Of a DNA stretch of 64,000 bases, positions 27,250-36,139 are shown piece by piece (within the stretch, counting starts at the first letter, position 1; each line of letters opens with the position of its first letter). Source of the DNA: Pseudomonadota bacterium. GTDB taxonomy: Bacteria > Pseudomonadota > Gammaproteobacteria > Burkholderiales > SG8-39. Made by a program: the position numbers and the translations under genes. The DNA lies in NCBI GenBank assembly GCA_025352885.1, contig JANXRZ010000240.1:1-64000 (forward strand). Reading direction: 5' to 3'. Under the pieces are notes generated by a model, which did not search any database, had not been told where the DNA came from, and saw nothing but the letters and a program-made list of their open reading frames with translations.

Positions 27250-28098
27250 ATGGCCTACCGCACACTCATCGACACAGCAACGCTCGCGAAGAATCTCGAC
27301 GCCTCCGACTGGCGGATCTTCGACTTGCGTCACGATCTCGCCCAACCTGAACTCGGACGGCAGCAGTATGCCGAGGGTCATATCCCGGGCGCGACCTTCG
27401 TCAGCCTCGACACGCAGCTCTCCGGGGAAAAAACCGGGCGCAACGGGCGACACCCCTTGCCGGACGCAGCCGACTTCATGGCCGCGCTCGGCGAATGGGG
27501 CATCACGCCCGGCCAGCAGATCGTCGTCTACGACGCCTCCGGCGGGACATTTGCCGGAAGGCTGTGGTGGATGCTGCGCTGGATGGGTCATTACAGCGTC
27601 GCGCTGCTCGACGGCGGATTCGCCAAGTGGGAAAAAGAGGGCCGCCCGGTTACGGCAGAAGTGCCGCACTACTCCCCGACCACCTATCGAGGCGCCCCGC
27701 GCACGATGCATGTCGATGCCGCCTTTGTCGCAGCGAACCTCGGTAAGTCGGAAGTCACGGTCGTGGACGCGCGAGCCGCCGGCCGCTTCGCCGGTGCAGG
27801 CGAGACGATCGACCCCGTAGGCGGCCATATCCCCGGCGCGATCAACCGGCCCTACAACCAGAATCTCGCCAAGGACGGAACCTTCAAGTCCCCACAGGTG
27901 CTTGCAAAGGAGTTTGCCGAGTTGCTTGGCAACCGCTCGCCCAAGCAGATCGTCCATCAGTGCGGCTCGGGCGTTTCTGCGTGCCACAACATCCTCGCGA
28001 TGGAGATCGCAGGACTCGCAGGATCCCGTTTGTATCCGGGTTCGTGGAGCGAATGGTGCGCCGATCCCAAGCGGCCGATTGCTACGGGCGACGAGTAG
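27250..28098 (+). CDS. Sulfurtransferase (3-mercaptopyruvate/thiosulfate type, two rhodanese domains)
   Basis: 282 aa, tandem rhodanese domains; the first is inactive and the second carries C238 in QCGSGVSACHN. A CGSGV(T/S) loop is typical of 3-mercaptopyruvate sulfurtransferases rather than thiosulfate-specific rhodaneses, so the SseA-like role is favoured. GRHPLPDA and GGHIPGAIN are family motifs. It lies close behind the Rieske gene but may have its own promoter (TAAAAT at about 27238). Confidence 0.9.
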   Translation: MAYRTLIDTATLAKNLDASDWRIFDLRHDLAQPELGRQQYAEGHIPGATFVSLDTQLSGEKTGRNGRHPLPDAADFMAALGEWGITPGQQIVVYDASGGTFAGRLWWMLRWMGHYSVALLDGGFAKWEKEGRPVTAEVPHYSPTTYRGAPRTMHVDAAFVAANLGKSEVTVVDARAAGRFAGAGETIDPVGGHIPGAINRPYNQNLAKDGTFKSPQVLAKEFAELLGNRSPKQIVHQCGSGVSACHNILAMEIAGLAGSRLYPGSWSEWCADPKRPIATGDE

Positions 28099-28106
28099 GC
28101 GCGGAA

Positions 28107-29036
28107 CTAAGCCTTCTGCAGTTGCGTTTTTTCGAGCCAGGCAAAAAGCGCGTCGAGTACCCGGTCCCTGATCGGCGGTCTTGAAAGCACCAGGTCGTGG
28201 AGCGCGCCGGGGAACTGTTCCACGGTCACCGCCTTGCCCAGCTTGGGGCTCCATTTCACGATCGACCGCCAGCCGAGCACGATGTCGGCTTCATCCGAAT
28301 GCATGACCAGGACCGGGCAGGCGATCGACAAGCCTGCATGCACCTTGGCGTGGGCGGCAAGGACGGCGCCCACCCAGCCGAAGAAGAGCGGAAAGCCATC
28401 GAGCGGCTTCAGGCGCAGGTCGAACATCCACTCGCCACCGTAGTCCTTGTGCAGGCTCTTTGCGTAATCGCGCGGCAATCGCTTGGGGTCAGTGAGGAAA
28501 GGAAACAGCAGCCCGGTGGCCGCCGCAATCCCAAGCTTGAAGCGGTCGGCGGCCGGCACATTGAAATCGAAAAACGGGCTGTTCAGCCAGAGCGCGGAAA
28601 TCCGGTCCTTGCTCTCGCCGGCGTTCGCGTAGAGCGAAGCGACCAGCCCGCCGGTCGAGTGGCCTGCAAGCAGCAAGGGACCCTGCGTCTCGCGCGACAC
28701 GATGCCGATGGCGGCGGTAATGTCGGCGAAGTACTCCTCGATGCGCTTGCAGAAGCACGGATGCTGATCCGGTAGCAGCGAGCGGCCGTGCTTCCTCAAG
28801 TCGAGCGCATAGAAGGCCCAGCCTTCCGCCTCGAAGCGCTCGGCCATGTGCGCCTGGAAAAAATAATCGATGAATCCGTGGATGTAGAGCACCGCGCGCC
28901 TATGCGATGACCCGCCCGACTTGCGCACTAGCGTCGCAATGACCGGGCCGTCGTAGTCCGGGGAGAAGGTGAGCGTTGTGCTTTCAAAGCCCGCCATCAG
29001 GCTGTCTGCCGACCATGCAACCGGGTGCTGCTTCAT
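28107..29036 (-). CDS. Alpha/beta hydrolase (serine aminopeptidase S33/monoacylglycerol-lipase-like)
   Basis: 309 aa. The nucleophile elbow is GHSTGG (S127), with YIHGFIDYFFQAHMAERF and YALDLRKHGRS before it, as in lysophospholipase/monoglyceride-lipase-like proteins. The late HSDEADIVLGW and GALHDLVLS supply the acid and His. No signal peptide is seen. The ATG overlaps the queG stop (ATGA), so the two are translated from one message. Substrate unknown. Confidence 0.85.
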   Translation of the reverse strand: MKQHPVAWSADSLMAGFESTTLTFSPDYDGPVIATLVRKSGGSSHRRAVLYIHGFIDYFFQAHMAERFEAEGWAFYALDLRKHGRSLLPDQHPCFCKRIEEYFADITAAIGIVSRETQGPLLLAGHSTGGLVASLYANAGESKDRISALWLNSPFFDFNVPAADRFKLGIAAATGLLFPFLTDPKRLPRDYAKSLHKDYGGEWMFDLRLKPLDGFPLFFGWVGAVLAAHAKVHAGLSIACPVLVMHSDEADIVLGWRSIVKWSPKLGKAVTVEQFPGALHDLVLSRPPIRDRVLDALFAWLEKTQLQKA

Positions 29037-30088
29037 GCGTGCCTCTCCAGTGCCCAAGCTACGTGCTCGCGAACAAGCGGTGATGGATCGTCGGCGCGGG
29101 CTCGAAGCGCCGAAACTGTTTTCTCGGAGGTGTCGGCGTTTCCGAGCCCGACCGCAAGATTGCGCAGCCACCGCTCATGGCCTATGCGCCGGATTGCAGA
29201 CCCCGCCATGCGCTCGCCGAACTCCACCTCGCCCCAGGCAAACAATTCGACCAGGCTTGCCGAATCGAGGCCGTTGCGCACGGCAAAATCCGGCTCGGGC
29301 GTAATTTGCGCGAAGCTGTTCCAGGGGCAGGCCAGCTGGCAATCGTCGCAGCCGTACACGCGATTGCCGATAAGCGCGCGCAACTCGACCGGGATCGAGC
29401 CTTTCAGCTCGATGGTCAGGTACGAGATGCACCGGCGGGCGTCGAGGCTGTATGGACCGCGGATCGCCTGCGTCGGGCAGACGTCGATGCATTTCGTGCA
29501 GGTGCCGCAATGGGCCTCAACTGGCGCATCGATCGGCAGCGGCAAGTCGGTATAAATCTCGCCGAGGAAAAAGTACGAGCCGGCGTCCCTCGACAAAAGC
29601 AGCGTGTGCTTGCCGCGCCAACCGAGTCCGGCCTTGGCCGCCAGTTCCACTTCCATGACCGGCGCCGAATCGGTGAACACGCGGTAGCCGAATTCGCCGA
29701 CCTCGTGTCCCACCCGGTCGGCGAGTTGTTGCAGGCGGCCTCTCAGGACCTTGTGATAGTCGCGGCCGCGCGCGTACTTGGCAATGTATGCATGCTTTTG
29801 GTCAGCCAGTTCGGCCCATCCATCGCCGTCCTGCGGCAGGTAGTTCATCCGGCAAGCGATCACGCGAACCGTGCCGGGGATCAGGTCCGCCGGTCGCGAG
29901 CGGCGCTCGCCATGGCGTGCCATATAATCCATGTCCCCATGCCAGCCCCGTTCGAGCCATTCGGCCAGGCGCGGCTCGGCGCTCGAGAGGTCGGTATCTG
30001 CAATGCCCACGCTTTGGAATCCGAGTTCCCGGCCCCAGGCCTTGATGGAGAGCGCAAGGCTCGCGACGTCGTAACCGGTTTTCGGCAT
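29033..30088 (-). CDS. queG: Epoxyqueuosine reductase
   Basis: 351 aa, cobalamin-dependent last step of queuosine synthesis on tRNA. The two [4Fe-4S] motifs are CGTCTKCIDVCPTQAI and CDDCQLACPWN; the active-site region is FTDSAPVMEVELAAKAGLG. A HEAT-like C-terminus (VREHVAWALERH) closes the protein. It is divergent from tsaE with 17 bp between, so the two tRNA-modification genes share a tight promoter region. Confidence 0.96.
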   Translation of the reverse strand: MPKTGYDVASLALSIKAWGRELGFQSVGIADTDLSSAEPRLAEWLERGWHGDMDYMARHGERRSRPADLIPGTVRVIACRMNYLPQDGDGWAELADQKHAYIAKYARGRDYHKVLRGRLQQLADRVGHEVGEFGYRVFTDSAPVMEVELAAKAGLGWRGKHTLLLSRDAGSYFFLGEIYTDLPLPIDAPVEAHCGTCTKCIDVCPTQAIRGPYSLDARRCISYLTIELKGSIPVELRALIGNRVYGCDDCQLACPWNSFAQITPEPDFAVRNGLDSASLVELFAWGEVEFGERMAGSAIRRIGHERWLRNLAVGLGNADTSEKTVSALRARADDPSPLVREHVAWALERHA

Positions 30089-30105
30089 CGCCCGATCTTA
30101 GCAAC

Positions 30106-30588
30106 ATGACTGCAAGCGCCCCGCAGCTTCCCCTTGCGTCCGAAGACGCCACCCTCGCCTTGGGCGCGGCCCTCGCAAAGGGCGCGTCGCCCGGTCTCGT
30201 CCTCTTCCTCTCGGGCGATCTCGGGGCCGGCAAAACCACACTCGTGCGCGGACTCCTGCGGGCGCTCGGGTGGACCGGTCGCGTGAAAAGCCCGACGTAC
30301 GCACTGGTTGAGCATTACACCGCTTCTAGGTTAGACTTGTATCACTTTGATTTTTATCGGTTCAAGGACCGCGAGGAATGGGTGAACTCGGGTTTCCGGG
30401 AGCACTTCAACCCGGAGTCTTTGTGTGTGGTCGAATGGCCCGAAAAGGCCGGCGACCTGCTGCCCCTTCCCGATCTGCACCTGACCCTCGAAGTGTCCCC
30501 GCCCGGCCGTCGCGCCGCCTTCGAAACGCATTCGGACGCGGGACGCGCCTGGCGGCGTTCTGCACTGGCTTCCTTGCTGCGTTCCTGA
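30106..30588 (+). CDS. tsaE: tRNA threonylcarbamoyladenosine (t6A) synthesis ATPase TsaE
   Basis: 160 aa. Walker A GDLGAGKTT is at residues 37-45, then RVKSPTYALVEHY and LYHFDFYRF, all TsaE signatures. It partners TsaB/TsaD in making t6A37 on ANN-decoding tRNAs. The last 154 bases overlap, in another frame, the start of amiC. The C-terminal about 35 residues are Arg- and Ala-rich. Confidence 0.95.
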   Translation: MTASAPQLPLASEDATLALGAALAKGASPGLVLFLSGDLGAGKTTLVRGLLRALGWTGRVKSPTYALVEHYTASRLDLYHFDFYRFKDREEWVNSGFREHFNPESLCVVEWPEKAGDLLPLPDLHLTLEVSPPGRRAAFETHSDAGRAWRRSALASLLRS

Positions 30589-31799
30589 CCGTTGGCCCCG
30601 CGTGCGCCGCGGACCAGATTGTTTCCACGCGCATCTGGCCGGCCAAGGACTACACCCGGGTCACGCTCGAATCGCGCAATGAAATCCGGTACTCGCTCTT
30701 CTCGGTCGTGAACCCGGACCGGCTCGTGCTTGACCTCGAAGGCGTGGAGATGAGCGCCGTGTTGAACGAGCTCAACAACAAGGTCACGCCTGACGACCCG
30801 TATATCCAGAAACTTCGGGTGGCCCTGAACCGGCCCGGCGTCACCCGGGTCGTGCTCGACCTCAAGACGGTGGTCAAGGCGCAAGCTTTCACTCTCAAGC
30901 CGGTCGCCGACTACCGGCACCGGCTCGTGCTCGACATCTACCCCTCGGACCCGCCGGACCCGTTGCTGGTCTTGCTGCAGGAAGAGGCCGCCAAGCAGTC
31001 CACCCCGGTGCCGGCCCCTGTGCCGCAAGCGCAGCCGGCGGCCCCGCAATCCTTGCCGCCCCTTCCCAAAGACAAGGTCACCCGCCTTGCCACGATCGTG
31101 ATCGATCCCGGCCATGGCGGCGAAGATCCGGGCGCGCTCGGCCGCGGCGGCAGCCAGGAAAAATACGTCACGCTCGTCATCGCCAAACGCCTCAAGACCA
31201 TGATCGAGCAGGAGCCGGGCCTTCGCGTTGTCCTGACCCGCGATGCGGACTACTACCTGCCTCTCGCCACGCGGGTAGAAAAAGCGCGCAAGGTGAAGGC
31301 GGACCTCTTCGTGTCGATCCATGCCGATGCGTTCGTCAAGCCGCATGCGCGCGGCTCGTCGGTGTTTGCGCTATCTGAGCGCCGCGCCACCTCAGAAGCG
31401 GCTCGGTGGCTGGCGAAAAAGGAGAACGAGGCCGACCTCATCGGCGGGGTGAACCTCGACGTGAAGGACCGGTATCTCGCGCAGACGCTGCTCGACCTCT
31501 CGCAGACTGCAACGATCAGCGACAGCCTCAAGCTCGGCCGCCATGTGCTGCTGGAACTCGGCGCGATCAACACACTGCACAAGGCGCAGGTCGAGCAGGC
31601 AAGCTTTGCAGTGCTGAAGTCCCCGGACGTCCCGTCGATCCTGGTCGAGACCGCCTTCATCAGCAACCCGGACGAGGAACGGCGGCTGAACGACGACGCC
31701 TACCAGGACAAACTCGCCCGCGCGATCCTGAACGGCATCAAGCGCTATTTCGCGAAGAATCCGCCGCGGCCGCAGAGCCCGCTGGCTTTCAAGAACTAG
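30435..31799 (+). CDS. amiC: N-acetylmuramoyl-L-alanine amidase AmiC
   Basis: 454 aa from the ATG at 30435, the most downstream ATG before the signal segment. A long basic leader with PSRRLRNAF and a hydrophobic core ending GPACA|ADQ resembles a Tat signal, as in E. coli AmiA and AmiC. An AMIN domain (about residues 60-165) follows and a Pro/Ala linker. The Amidase_3 domain has the zinc ligand H227 (DPGHGGEDPGA), FVSIHADAF and catalytic E in LVETAFISN. It splits septal peptidoglycan. The whole signal peptide is encoded over the tsaE 3' end. Confidence 0.93.
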   Translation: MARKGRRPAAPSRSAPDPRSVPARPSRRLRNAFGRGTRLAAFCTGFLAAFLTVGPACAADQIVSTRIWPAKDYTRVTLESRNEIRYSLFSVVNPDRLVLDLEGVEMSAVLNELNNKVTPDDPYIQKLRVALNRPGVTRVVLDLKTVVKAQAFTLKPVADYRHRLVLDIYPSDPPDPLLVLLQEEAAKQSTPVPAPVPQAQPAAPQSLPPLPKDKVTRLATIVIDPGHGGEDPGALGRGGSQEKYVTLVIAKRLKTMIEQEPGLRVVLTRDADYYLPLATRVEKARKVKADLFVSIHADAFVKPHARGSSVFALSERRATSEAARWLAKKENEADLIGGVNLDVKDRYLAQTLLDLSQTATISDSLKLGRHVLLELGAINTLHKAQVEQASFAVLKSPDVPSILVETAFISNPDEERRLNDDAYQDKLARAILNGIKRYFAKNPPRPQSPLAFKN

Positions 31800-32212
31800 G
31801 CCTGCGGGTACTCGGACACCTCGACGAGGTTGCCGTCCGGATCGCGAAAGTACACCGAGCGGATCGGGCCCAGCGCGCCCCGGCGCTCCACCGGCCCCGA
31901 TTCGATTGCAACGTTTTCCGCCTTGAGGTGCGCAATTACTTGTGCCAGGGGCACCGCCGCGATCAGGCAGAAATCGCCCGAACCATAGGTCGGCACCTTT
32001 GCCTTGGTCGGCGTCTCGGTCGCACGATCCTGCAGGTTGATCTTCTGGCGTCCGAACTTGAGCGCATGACGCGCCTGCCCCTCGGGCCCACGGAAAAACT
32101 CCCGCTCGAAGCCGAGCACCCGCTCGTAGAACTGCGTGGTGGCTTCAATGTCGGCGACGGTCAGGACGAGATGGTCGACACGGTCGATCAGGGGGACGGC
32201 AGGCACGTTCAA
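31796..32212 (-). CDS. VOC-superfamily (glyoxalase-like) protein
   Basis: 138 aa with paired beta-alpha-beta-beta-beta units: LIDRVDHLVLTVADIEATTQFY at the start and VYFRDPDGNLVEVSEY at the end. The His, Gln/His and Glu typical of metal-binding VOC proteins are present. Substrate unknown. Its stop and the amiC stop are both TAG and share the palindrome CTAG at 31796-31799. Confidence 0.85.
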   Translation of the reverse strand: MNVPAVPLIDRVDHLVLTVADIEATTQFYERVLGFEREFFRGPEGQARHALKFGRQKINLQDRATETPTKAKVPTYGSGDFCLIAAVPLAQVIAHLKAENVAIESGPVERRGALGPIRSVYFRDPDGNLVEVSEYPQA

Positions 32213-32233
32213 TTCCTTTTCCGAGAAAGACGT

Positions 32234-32749
32234 TTAATTGCGGACCGGCTCGACGACTGCTTTCCAGGCGTCGCGCTTTTGTTCGAACTTGAGGGAGGCG
32301 TGCGCCGGGCTCGTCGAAGGCAGCCTGCGGTATTCCAGGCTCGGTAACACCGCTCCACGCGCCCCAAGGACGTATCGGCGGTAGGTCGTCTCGGCCTTGG
32401 TGCCGTTGAAGAATACCTTTTCGACTCTCGGATGGGTGAGGTAGAACGACTCGAAATCGTTCACCACGATCGAGTCCTCCTCGATGGCCGTGTCGAGGCT
32501 TCCCTCGCGCACGCACGACTCGAGCACATCCCAGAGCGCAATGCCGTTCGATTTCAACAGGCGGACCCTCGCGGCATACGAGAGGCCCGGATCCGCGCCC
32601 AGCAGGTCGCCCATAATCCGCCAGAAAAGGTTCTGCGGGTGCGCGTAATACTGGGACGCGCGAAGCGACGCGCCGCCGGGCATGCTGCCGAGGATGAGCA
32701 CGCGGGCGCGCGTGTTCTCAATCGGCGGGAAACTGCGAACGCGAAGCAC
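32234..32749 (-). CDS. Hypoxanthine/deoxyinosine-DNA glycosylase (UDG family 6)
   Basis: 171 aa. VLILGSMPGGASL, an NLFW helix, FFNGTKA and the closing LPSTSPAHA are the motifs of the HDG branch of the uracil-DNA glycosylase superfamily. It removes hypoxanthine from deaminated adenine. It overlaps the dedA 3' end by 32 bp and lies close to mutL. Confidence 0.88.
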   Translation of the reverse strand: MLRVRSFPPIENTRARVLILGSMPGGASLRASQYYAHPQNLFWRIMGDLLGADPGLSYAARVRLLKSNGIALWDVLESCVREGSLDTAIEEDSIVVNDFESFYLTHPRVEKVFFNGTKAETTYRRYVLGARGAVLPSLEYRRLPSTSPAHASLKFEQKRDAWKAVVEPVRN

Positions 32750-33377
32750 GCCGGGCTTTCAGGTATTCGTAGACCATGGGCAGGAGCGACACCCCGATGA
32801 TGCCGAAGATGACCACGGTCAGGTTTTTCTTCACCACCGGGATGTTCCCGAAGAAGTAACCGAGCATCGTCAGCGACACCACCCAGAGGATAGCGCCGCC
32901 GATGCAGAAGCCGATGTAGCGCAGGTACGGCATGCGGCCGATGCCCGCCACGAAGGGCGCAAACGTGCGCACGAAAGGCATGAAGCGCGCGATGACGATC
33001 GTCTTGCCGCCATGCTTGTCATAGAAGGCCTGCGTGCGATCCAGGTGCTTGCGATTGAAGAAGACCGAGTCTTCCCAGCGAAACACTTTGGGGCCCAGCC
33101 AGCGCCCCGCCCAGTAATTCGTGTTGTCCCCGAGCAAGGCCGCCGCAATCAAGACCCCGATCACCAGGCCGATGGACAGCCCGCCGGTCGCGGCGAGTGC
33201 ACCGACGACGAACAGGAGCGAGTCGCCGGGCAGGAACGGGATCACGACGAGCCCCGTTTCGCAGAAGATTATGAGAAAGAGCAGTGCATATACCCAGGTG
33301 CCGTACTGTGCGAGGAAGGAAGCGATGTGCGCATCGAGATGGACGAGAAAATCCCACGCAAAGGCCACGAGTTCCAT
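32718..33377 (-). CDS. DedA-family membrane protein
   Basis: 219 aa. Family motifs: FCETGLVVIPFLPGDSLLF, a GDNTNYWAGRWLG segment and the RFMPFVRTFAPFVAGIGRM motif with its conserved Arg residues. DedA proteins support membrane-potential homeostasis and lipid flipping. The start at 33377 (MELVAFAWDFLVHLD) is chosen; the frame runs on to 33782 inside divergent mutL. It appears to head a dedA-glycosylase-VOC unit. Confidence 0.92.
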   Translation of the reverse strand: MELVAFAWDFLVHLDAHIASFLAQYGTWVYALLFLIIFCETGLVVIPFLPGDSLLFVVGALAATGGLSIGLVIGVLIAAALLGDNTNYWAGRWLGPKVFRWEDSVFFNRKHLDRTQAFYDKHGGKTIVIARFMPFVRTFAPFVAGIGRMPYLRYIGFCIGGAILWVVSLTMLGYFFGNIPVVKKNLTVVIFGIIGVSLLPMVYEYLKARRASRSQFPAD

Positions 33378-33438
33378 GGGCCGATTGTAAGGCGTAAGCG
33401 CGAGGCGACCGCGAGGCCTCCCCGTTATACTTCGCTTC

Positions 33439-35220
33439 ATGAGCGCCATCCAGGTGTTGCCCGACCTGCTGATCAGCCAGATCGCGGCCGGTGAAGTCGT
33501 CGAAAGGCCGGCCTCCGTCCTCAAGGAACTGCTCGAGAACAGCCTGGATTCGGGCGCGACCGAAGTGCAGGTCCTGCTCGACGCCGGCGGCATTTCGCGC
33601 ATCCAGGTGGAAGACGATGGGGGCGGAATTTCACGTGAGGACTTCGCGCTTGCCCTTGCGCGCCATGCCACGAGCAAGATCCGGTCACTCGAAGACCTCG
33701 AAGCGGTCGGGTCGCTCGGGTTTCGCGGCGAAGCGCTTGCCTCCATCGCTTCAGTCGCGCGCGTCACGCTGACTTCACGCACCGGCGGCTCGGCCCATGC
33801 TCACTCCGTGAATTCGGAGGGCCCAACAACGGGGCCCGTTGAGCCGGCGGCACGCCAGCCCGGCACCACCGTTACCGTTGCCGACCTTTATTTCAACACG
33901 CCCGCGCGGCGTAAGTTCCTTCGCACGGAGGCAACCGAATTTGGCCACTGCGAAGGGGTGTTCAACCGCATCGCCCTTGCCCGCCCCGACGTCGCCTTCC
34001 TTCTCAAGCACACCGGCCGGGTCAGCGCGCATTACCGCGCACACTCCGTCGGCGAACGCGTAGCCGCGATCCTCGGCGCAGAGTTCTCCGCGGCGAGCCT
34101 GCCGGTCGAAGTGGAGGCCGGAACCCTGTCGCTGCGTGGATTCGCCGGCGCGCCGCAGGCCGCGCGCAATCGCGCGGACCAGCAGTTCTTCTTCGTCAAC
34201 GGCCGCTTCGTTCGCGACCGGCTGCTCTCGCACGCGGTTCGCGAGGCTTACAGCGATGTGTTGCATGGCGGAAGGCAGCCGGCCTATGCGCTCTTCCTCG
34301 AGCTCGATCCCCGCGGCGTCGACGTAAACGTCCATCCTGCGAAGACCGAAGTGCGCTTCCGCGATTCGCGCTCGATTCACCAATTCGTTTTCCATGCGGT
34401 GAAGCGCGCGCTCGCCCCGGGCGCAGGACAGGCGCCGGTGGCTTACGCCCAGATGGACCAGGGCGCAGGCGCGCTTGCAGGGTCGATCGCCCCCAGGCCG
34501 GCTTACCGTCCGTACCAGCCGGGGCTGGGCGTGCAGCAGCCGGTCGCCGCTTATCACGCGCTGATGGCGGATGTTTCGACAGGCACGGCCGACGTGGCCA
34601 TCGCGCCGCCGCTCCCGCAGTCGTTGCGGCCGGACTCCCTGCCGCTCGGTTACGCGATCGCGCAATTGCACGGCGTCTACATCTTCGCGCAAAACGACGC
34701 AGGGCTGGTGCTGGTCGACATGCACGCCGCGCATGAGCGCATCGTCTACGAAAAAATGCGGCGCTCGCTGGACGCCGGAGTCCTGCAGCGCCAGGCGTTG
34801 CTTGTCCCGGCCATGTTCCAAGCCGATTCGGTCGAAGTGGCGACGGCCGAAGAACAGCAGGCGGCCCTGGATGCTCTCGGCTTCGAGATCGGCGTGGCCT
34901 CGCCCACGACGCTCGCGGTTCGCGCGGTGCCCGCGTCGCTCGCGGGCGGGGACCTGCCGGCCCTCGCACGCAGCGTGCTCGCCGACCTGCGCGAGTTCGG
35001 CGCAACCGAGGCGCTGGCCACGCGCCGGGACGAATTGCTCTCCACGATGGCCTGCCATGCGGCCGTGCGCGCCAATCGCATGTTGTCGTTGCCTGAAATG
35101 AACGCGCTCCTGCGCGAGATGGAAGACACAGAGCGCTCGGGCAGTTGCAATCATGGCCGCCCGACCTGGTACCAGATGTCGATGGGCGACCTCGACCGCC
35201 TATTCCTGCGTGGGCGCTGA
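33439..35220 (+). CDS. mutL: DNA mismatch repair protein MutL (endonuclease-type C-terminus)
   Basis: 593 aa. The GHKL ATPase domain has [12 protein letters not shown] (from residue 30), EDDGGGIS and [10 protein letters not shown]. The C-terminal domain carries the metal-endonuclease set. This is [12 protein letters not shown] (residues 427-438, with Met for the usual Gln), [14 protein letters not shown] and a terminal FLR. E. coli MutL lacks these, so this protein probably nicks DNA itself and would not need MutH. miaA starts inside its 3' end. Confidence 0.96.
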   Translation: MSAIQVLPDLLISQIAAGEVVERPASVLKELLENSLDSGATEVQVLLDAGGISRIQVEDDGGGISREDFALALARHATSKIRSLEDLEAVGSLGFRGEALASIASVARVTLTSRTGGSAHAHSVNSEGPTTGPVEPAARQPGTTVTVADLYFNTPARRKFLRTEATEFGHCEGVFNRIALARPDVAFLLKHTGRVSAHYRAHSVGERVAAILGAEFSAASLPVEVEAGTLSLRGFAGAPQAARNRADQQFFFVNGRFVRDRLLSHAVREAYSDVLHGGRQPAYALFLELDPRGVDVNVHPAKTEVRFRDSRSIHQFVFHAVKRALAPGAGQAPVAYAQMDQGAGALAGSIAPRPAYRPYQPGLGVQQPVAAYHALMADVSTGTADVAIAPPLPQSLRPDSLPLGYAIAQLHGVYIFAQNDAGLVLVDMHAAHERIVYEKMRRSLDAGVLQRQALLVPAMFQADSVEVATAEEQQAALDALGFEIGVASPTTLAVRAVPASLAGGDLPALARSVLADLREFGATEALATRRDELLSTMACHAAVRANRMLSLPEMNALLREMEDTERSGSCNHGRPTWYQMSMGDLDRLFLRGR

Positions 35221-36139
35221 ACAAACGGCCGTCTGCCTGCTCGGGCCGACGGCGAGCGGGAAATCGCGGCTCGCCATTGAGCTTGCCACTCGCCTTCCCG
35301 TGGAAATCACCAGCGTCGATTCCGGCCAGGTCTATCGCGGCATGGACATCGGCACGGCCAAGCCGACGGCGCTTGAGCGCGCGGCCGTCCCGCATCACCT
35401 GATCGACCTGGTCGAGCCGACCGAGAGCTATTCGGCGGGCCGCTTTCGCACCGATGCCGTCAAGGCGGTCCAGGAAATCTTTGCTCGCGGAAAGCTGCCG
35501 TTGCTCGTCGGCGGAACGATGCTGTATTACCGGTCCCTGACGCAGGGGCTGGATGAGCTTCCGCCGGCCGACGCGGCCGTGCGCTCAGCACTCGATGCAG
35601 AAGCGCTTGTCAATGGATGGCCCGCGCTGCACGCAGAGCTTGCGAAAGTGGATCCCATGACTGCGGCGCGCCTGGCCCCGAACGACGCCCATCGCATCCA
35701 GCGCGCGCTCGAAGTCTTCAGGACAACCGGTACGCCGATCTCGGCGCTGCGAACCGCGCCCAAGGCCACGTTGCCCTTCCGGCTCAAGGCGTTCGCGCTG
35801 TTGCCCGCCGATCGCGCTGTGCTGCACGCGCGCATCGCCGCTCGTTTCGACGCGATGCTTGCAGCCGGCCTTGTCGACGAGCTTGCCGCGCTTCGAAAGC
35901 AGCATGCATTGAATGCCGCCCTGCCTTACATGCGCTGCGTCGGTTATCGGCAGGCGTGGCAGTACCTCGACGGCACGATCGACCGGACGGCGCTGCGGGA
36001 AACAGGCATCGCCGCTACACGACAGCTTGCCAAGCGCCAGCTCACCTGGCTGCGCAGCCTGCCGGACCTCGAGCCGCTGGACTCCGAGGACCGCGGCGCG
36101 GCGCAAAAAATCGAATCAGCTTTCAACCTGGAGTCGTAA
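35210..36139 (+). CDS. miaA: tRNA dimethylallyltransferase
   Basis: 309 aa from the GTG at 35210, overlapping the mutL stop by 11 bp. P-loop GPTASGKS is at residues 12-19, then [18 protein letters not shown] and the Y-M-R-C-V-G-Y-R-Q motif. It transfers a dimethylallyl group to A37 of UNN-decoding tRNAs, using DMAPP made by the MEP pathway. An in-frame ATG at 35153 would add 19 residues unlike the family. mutL-miaA order is common in proteobacteria, but hfq does not follow here. Confidence 0.94.
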   Translation: MGAEQTAVCLLGPTASGKSRLAIELATRLPVEITSVDSGQVYRGMDIGTAKPTALERAAVPHHLIDLVEPTESYSAGRFRTDAVKAVQEIFARGKLPLLVGGTMLYYRSLTQGLDELPPADAAVRSALDAEALVNGWPALHAELAKVDPMTAARLAPNDAHRIQRALEVFRTTGTPISALRTAPKATLPFRLKAFALLPADRAVLHARIAARFDAMLAAGLVDELAALRKQHALNAALPYMRCVGYRQAWQYLDGTIDRTALRETGIAATRQLAKRQLTWLRSLPDLEPLDSEDRGAAQKIESAFNLES

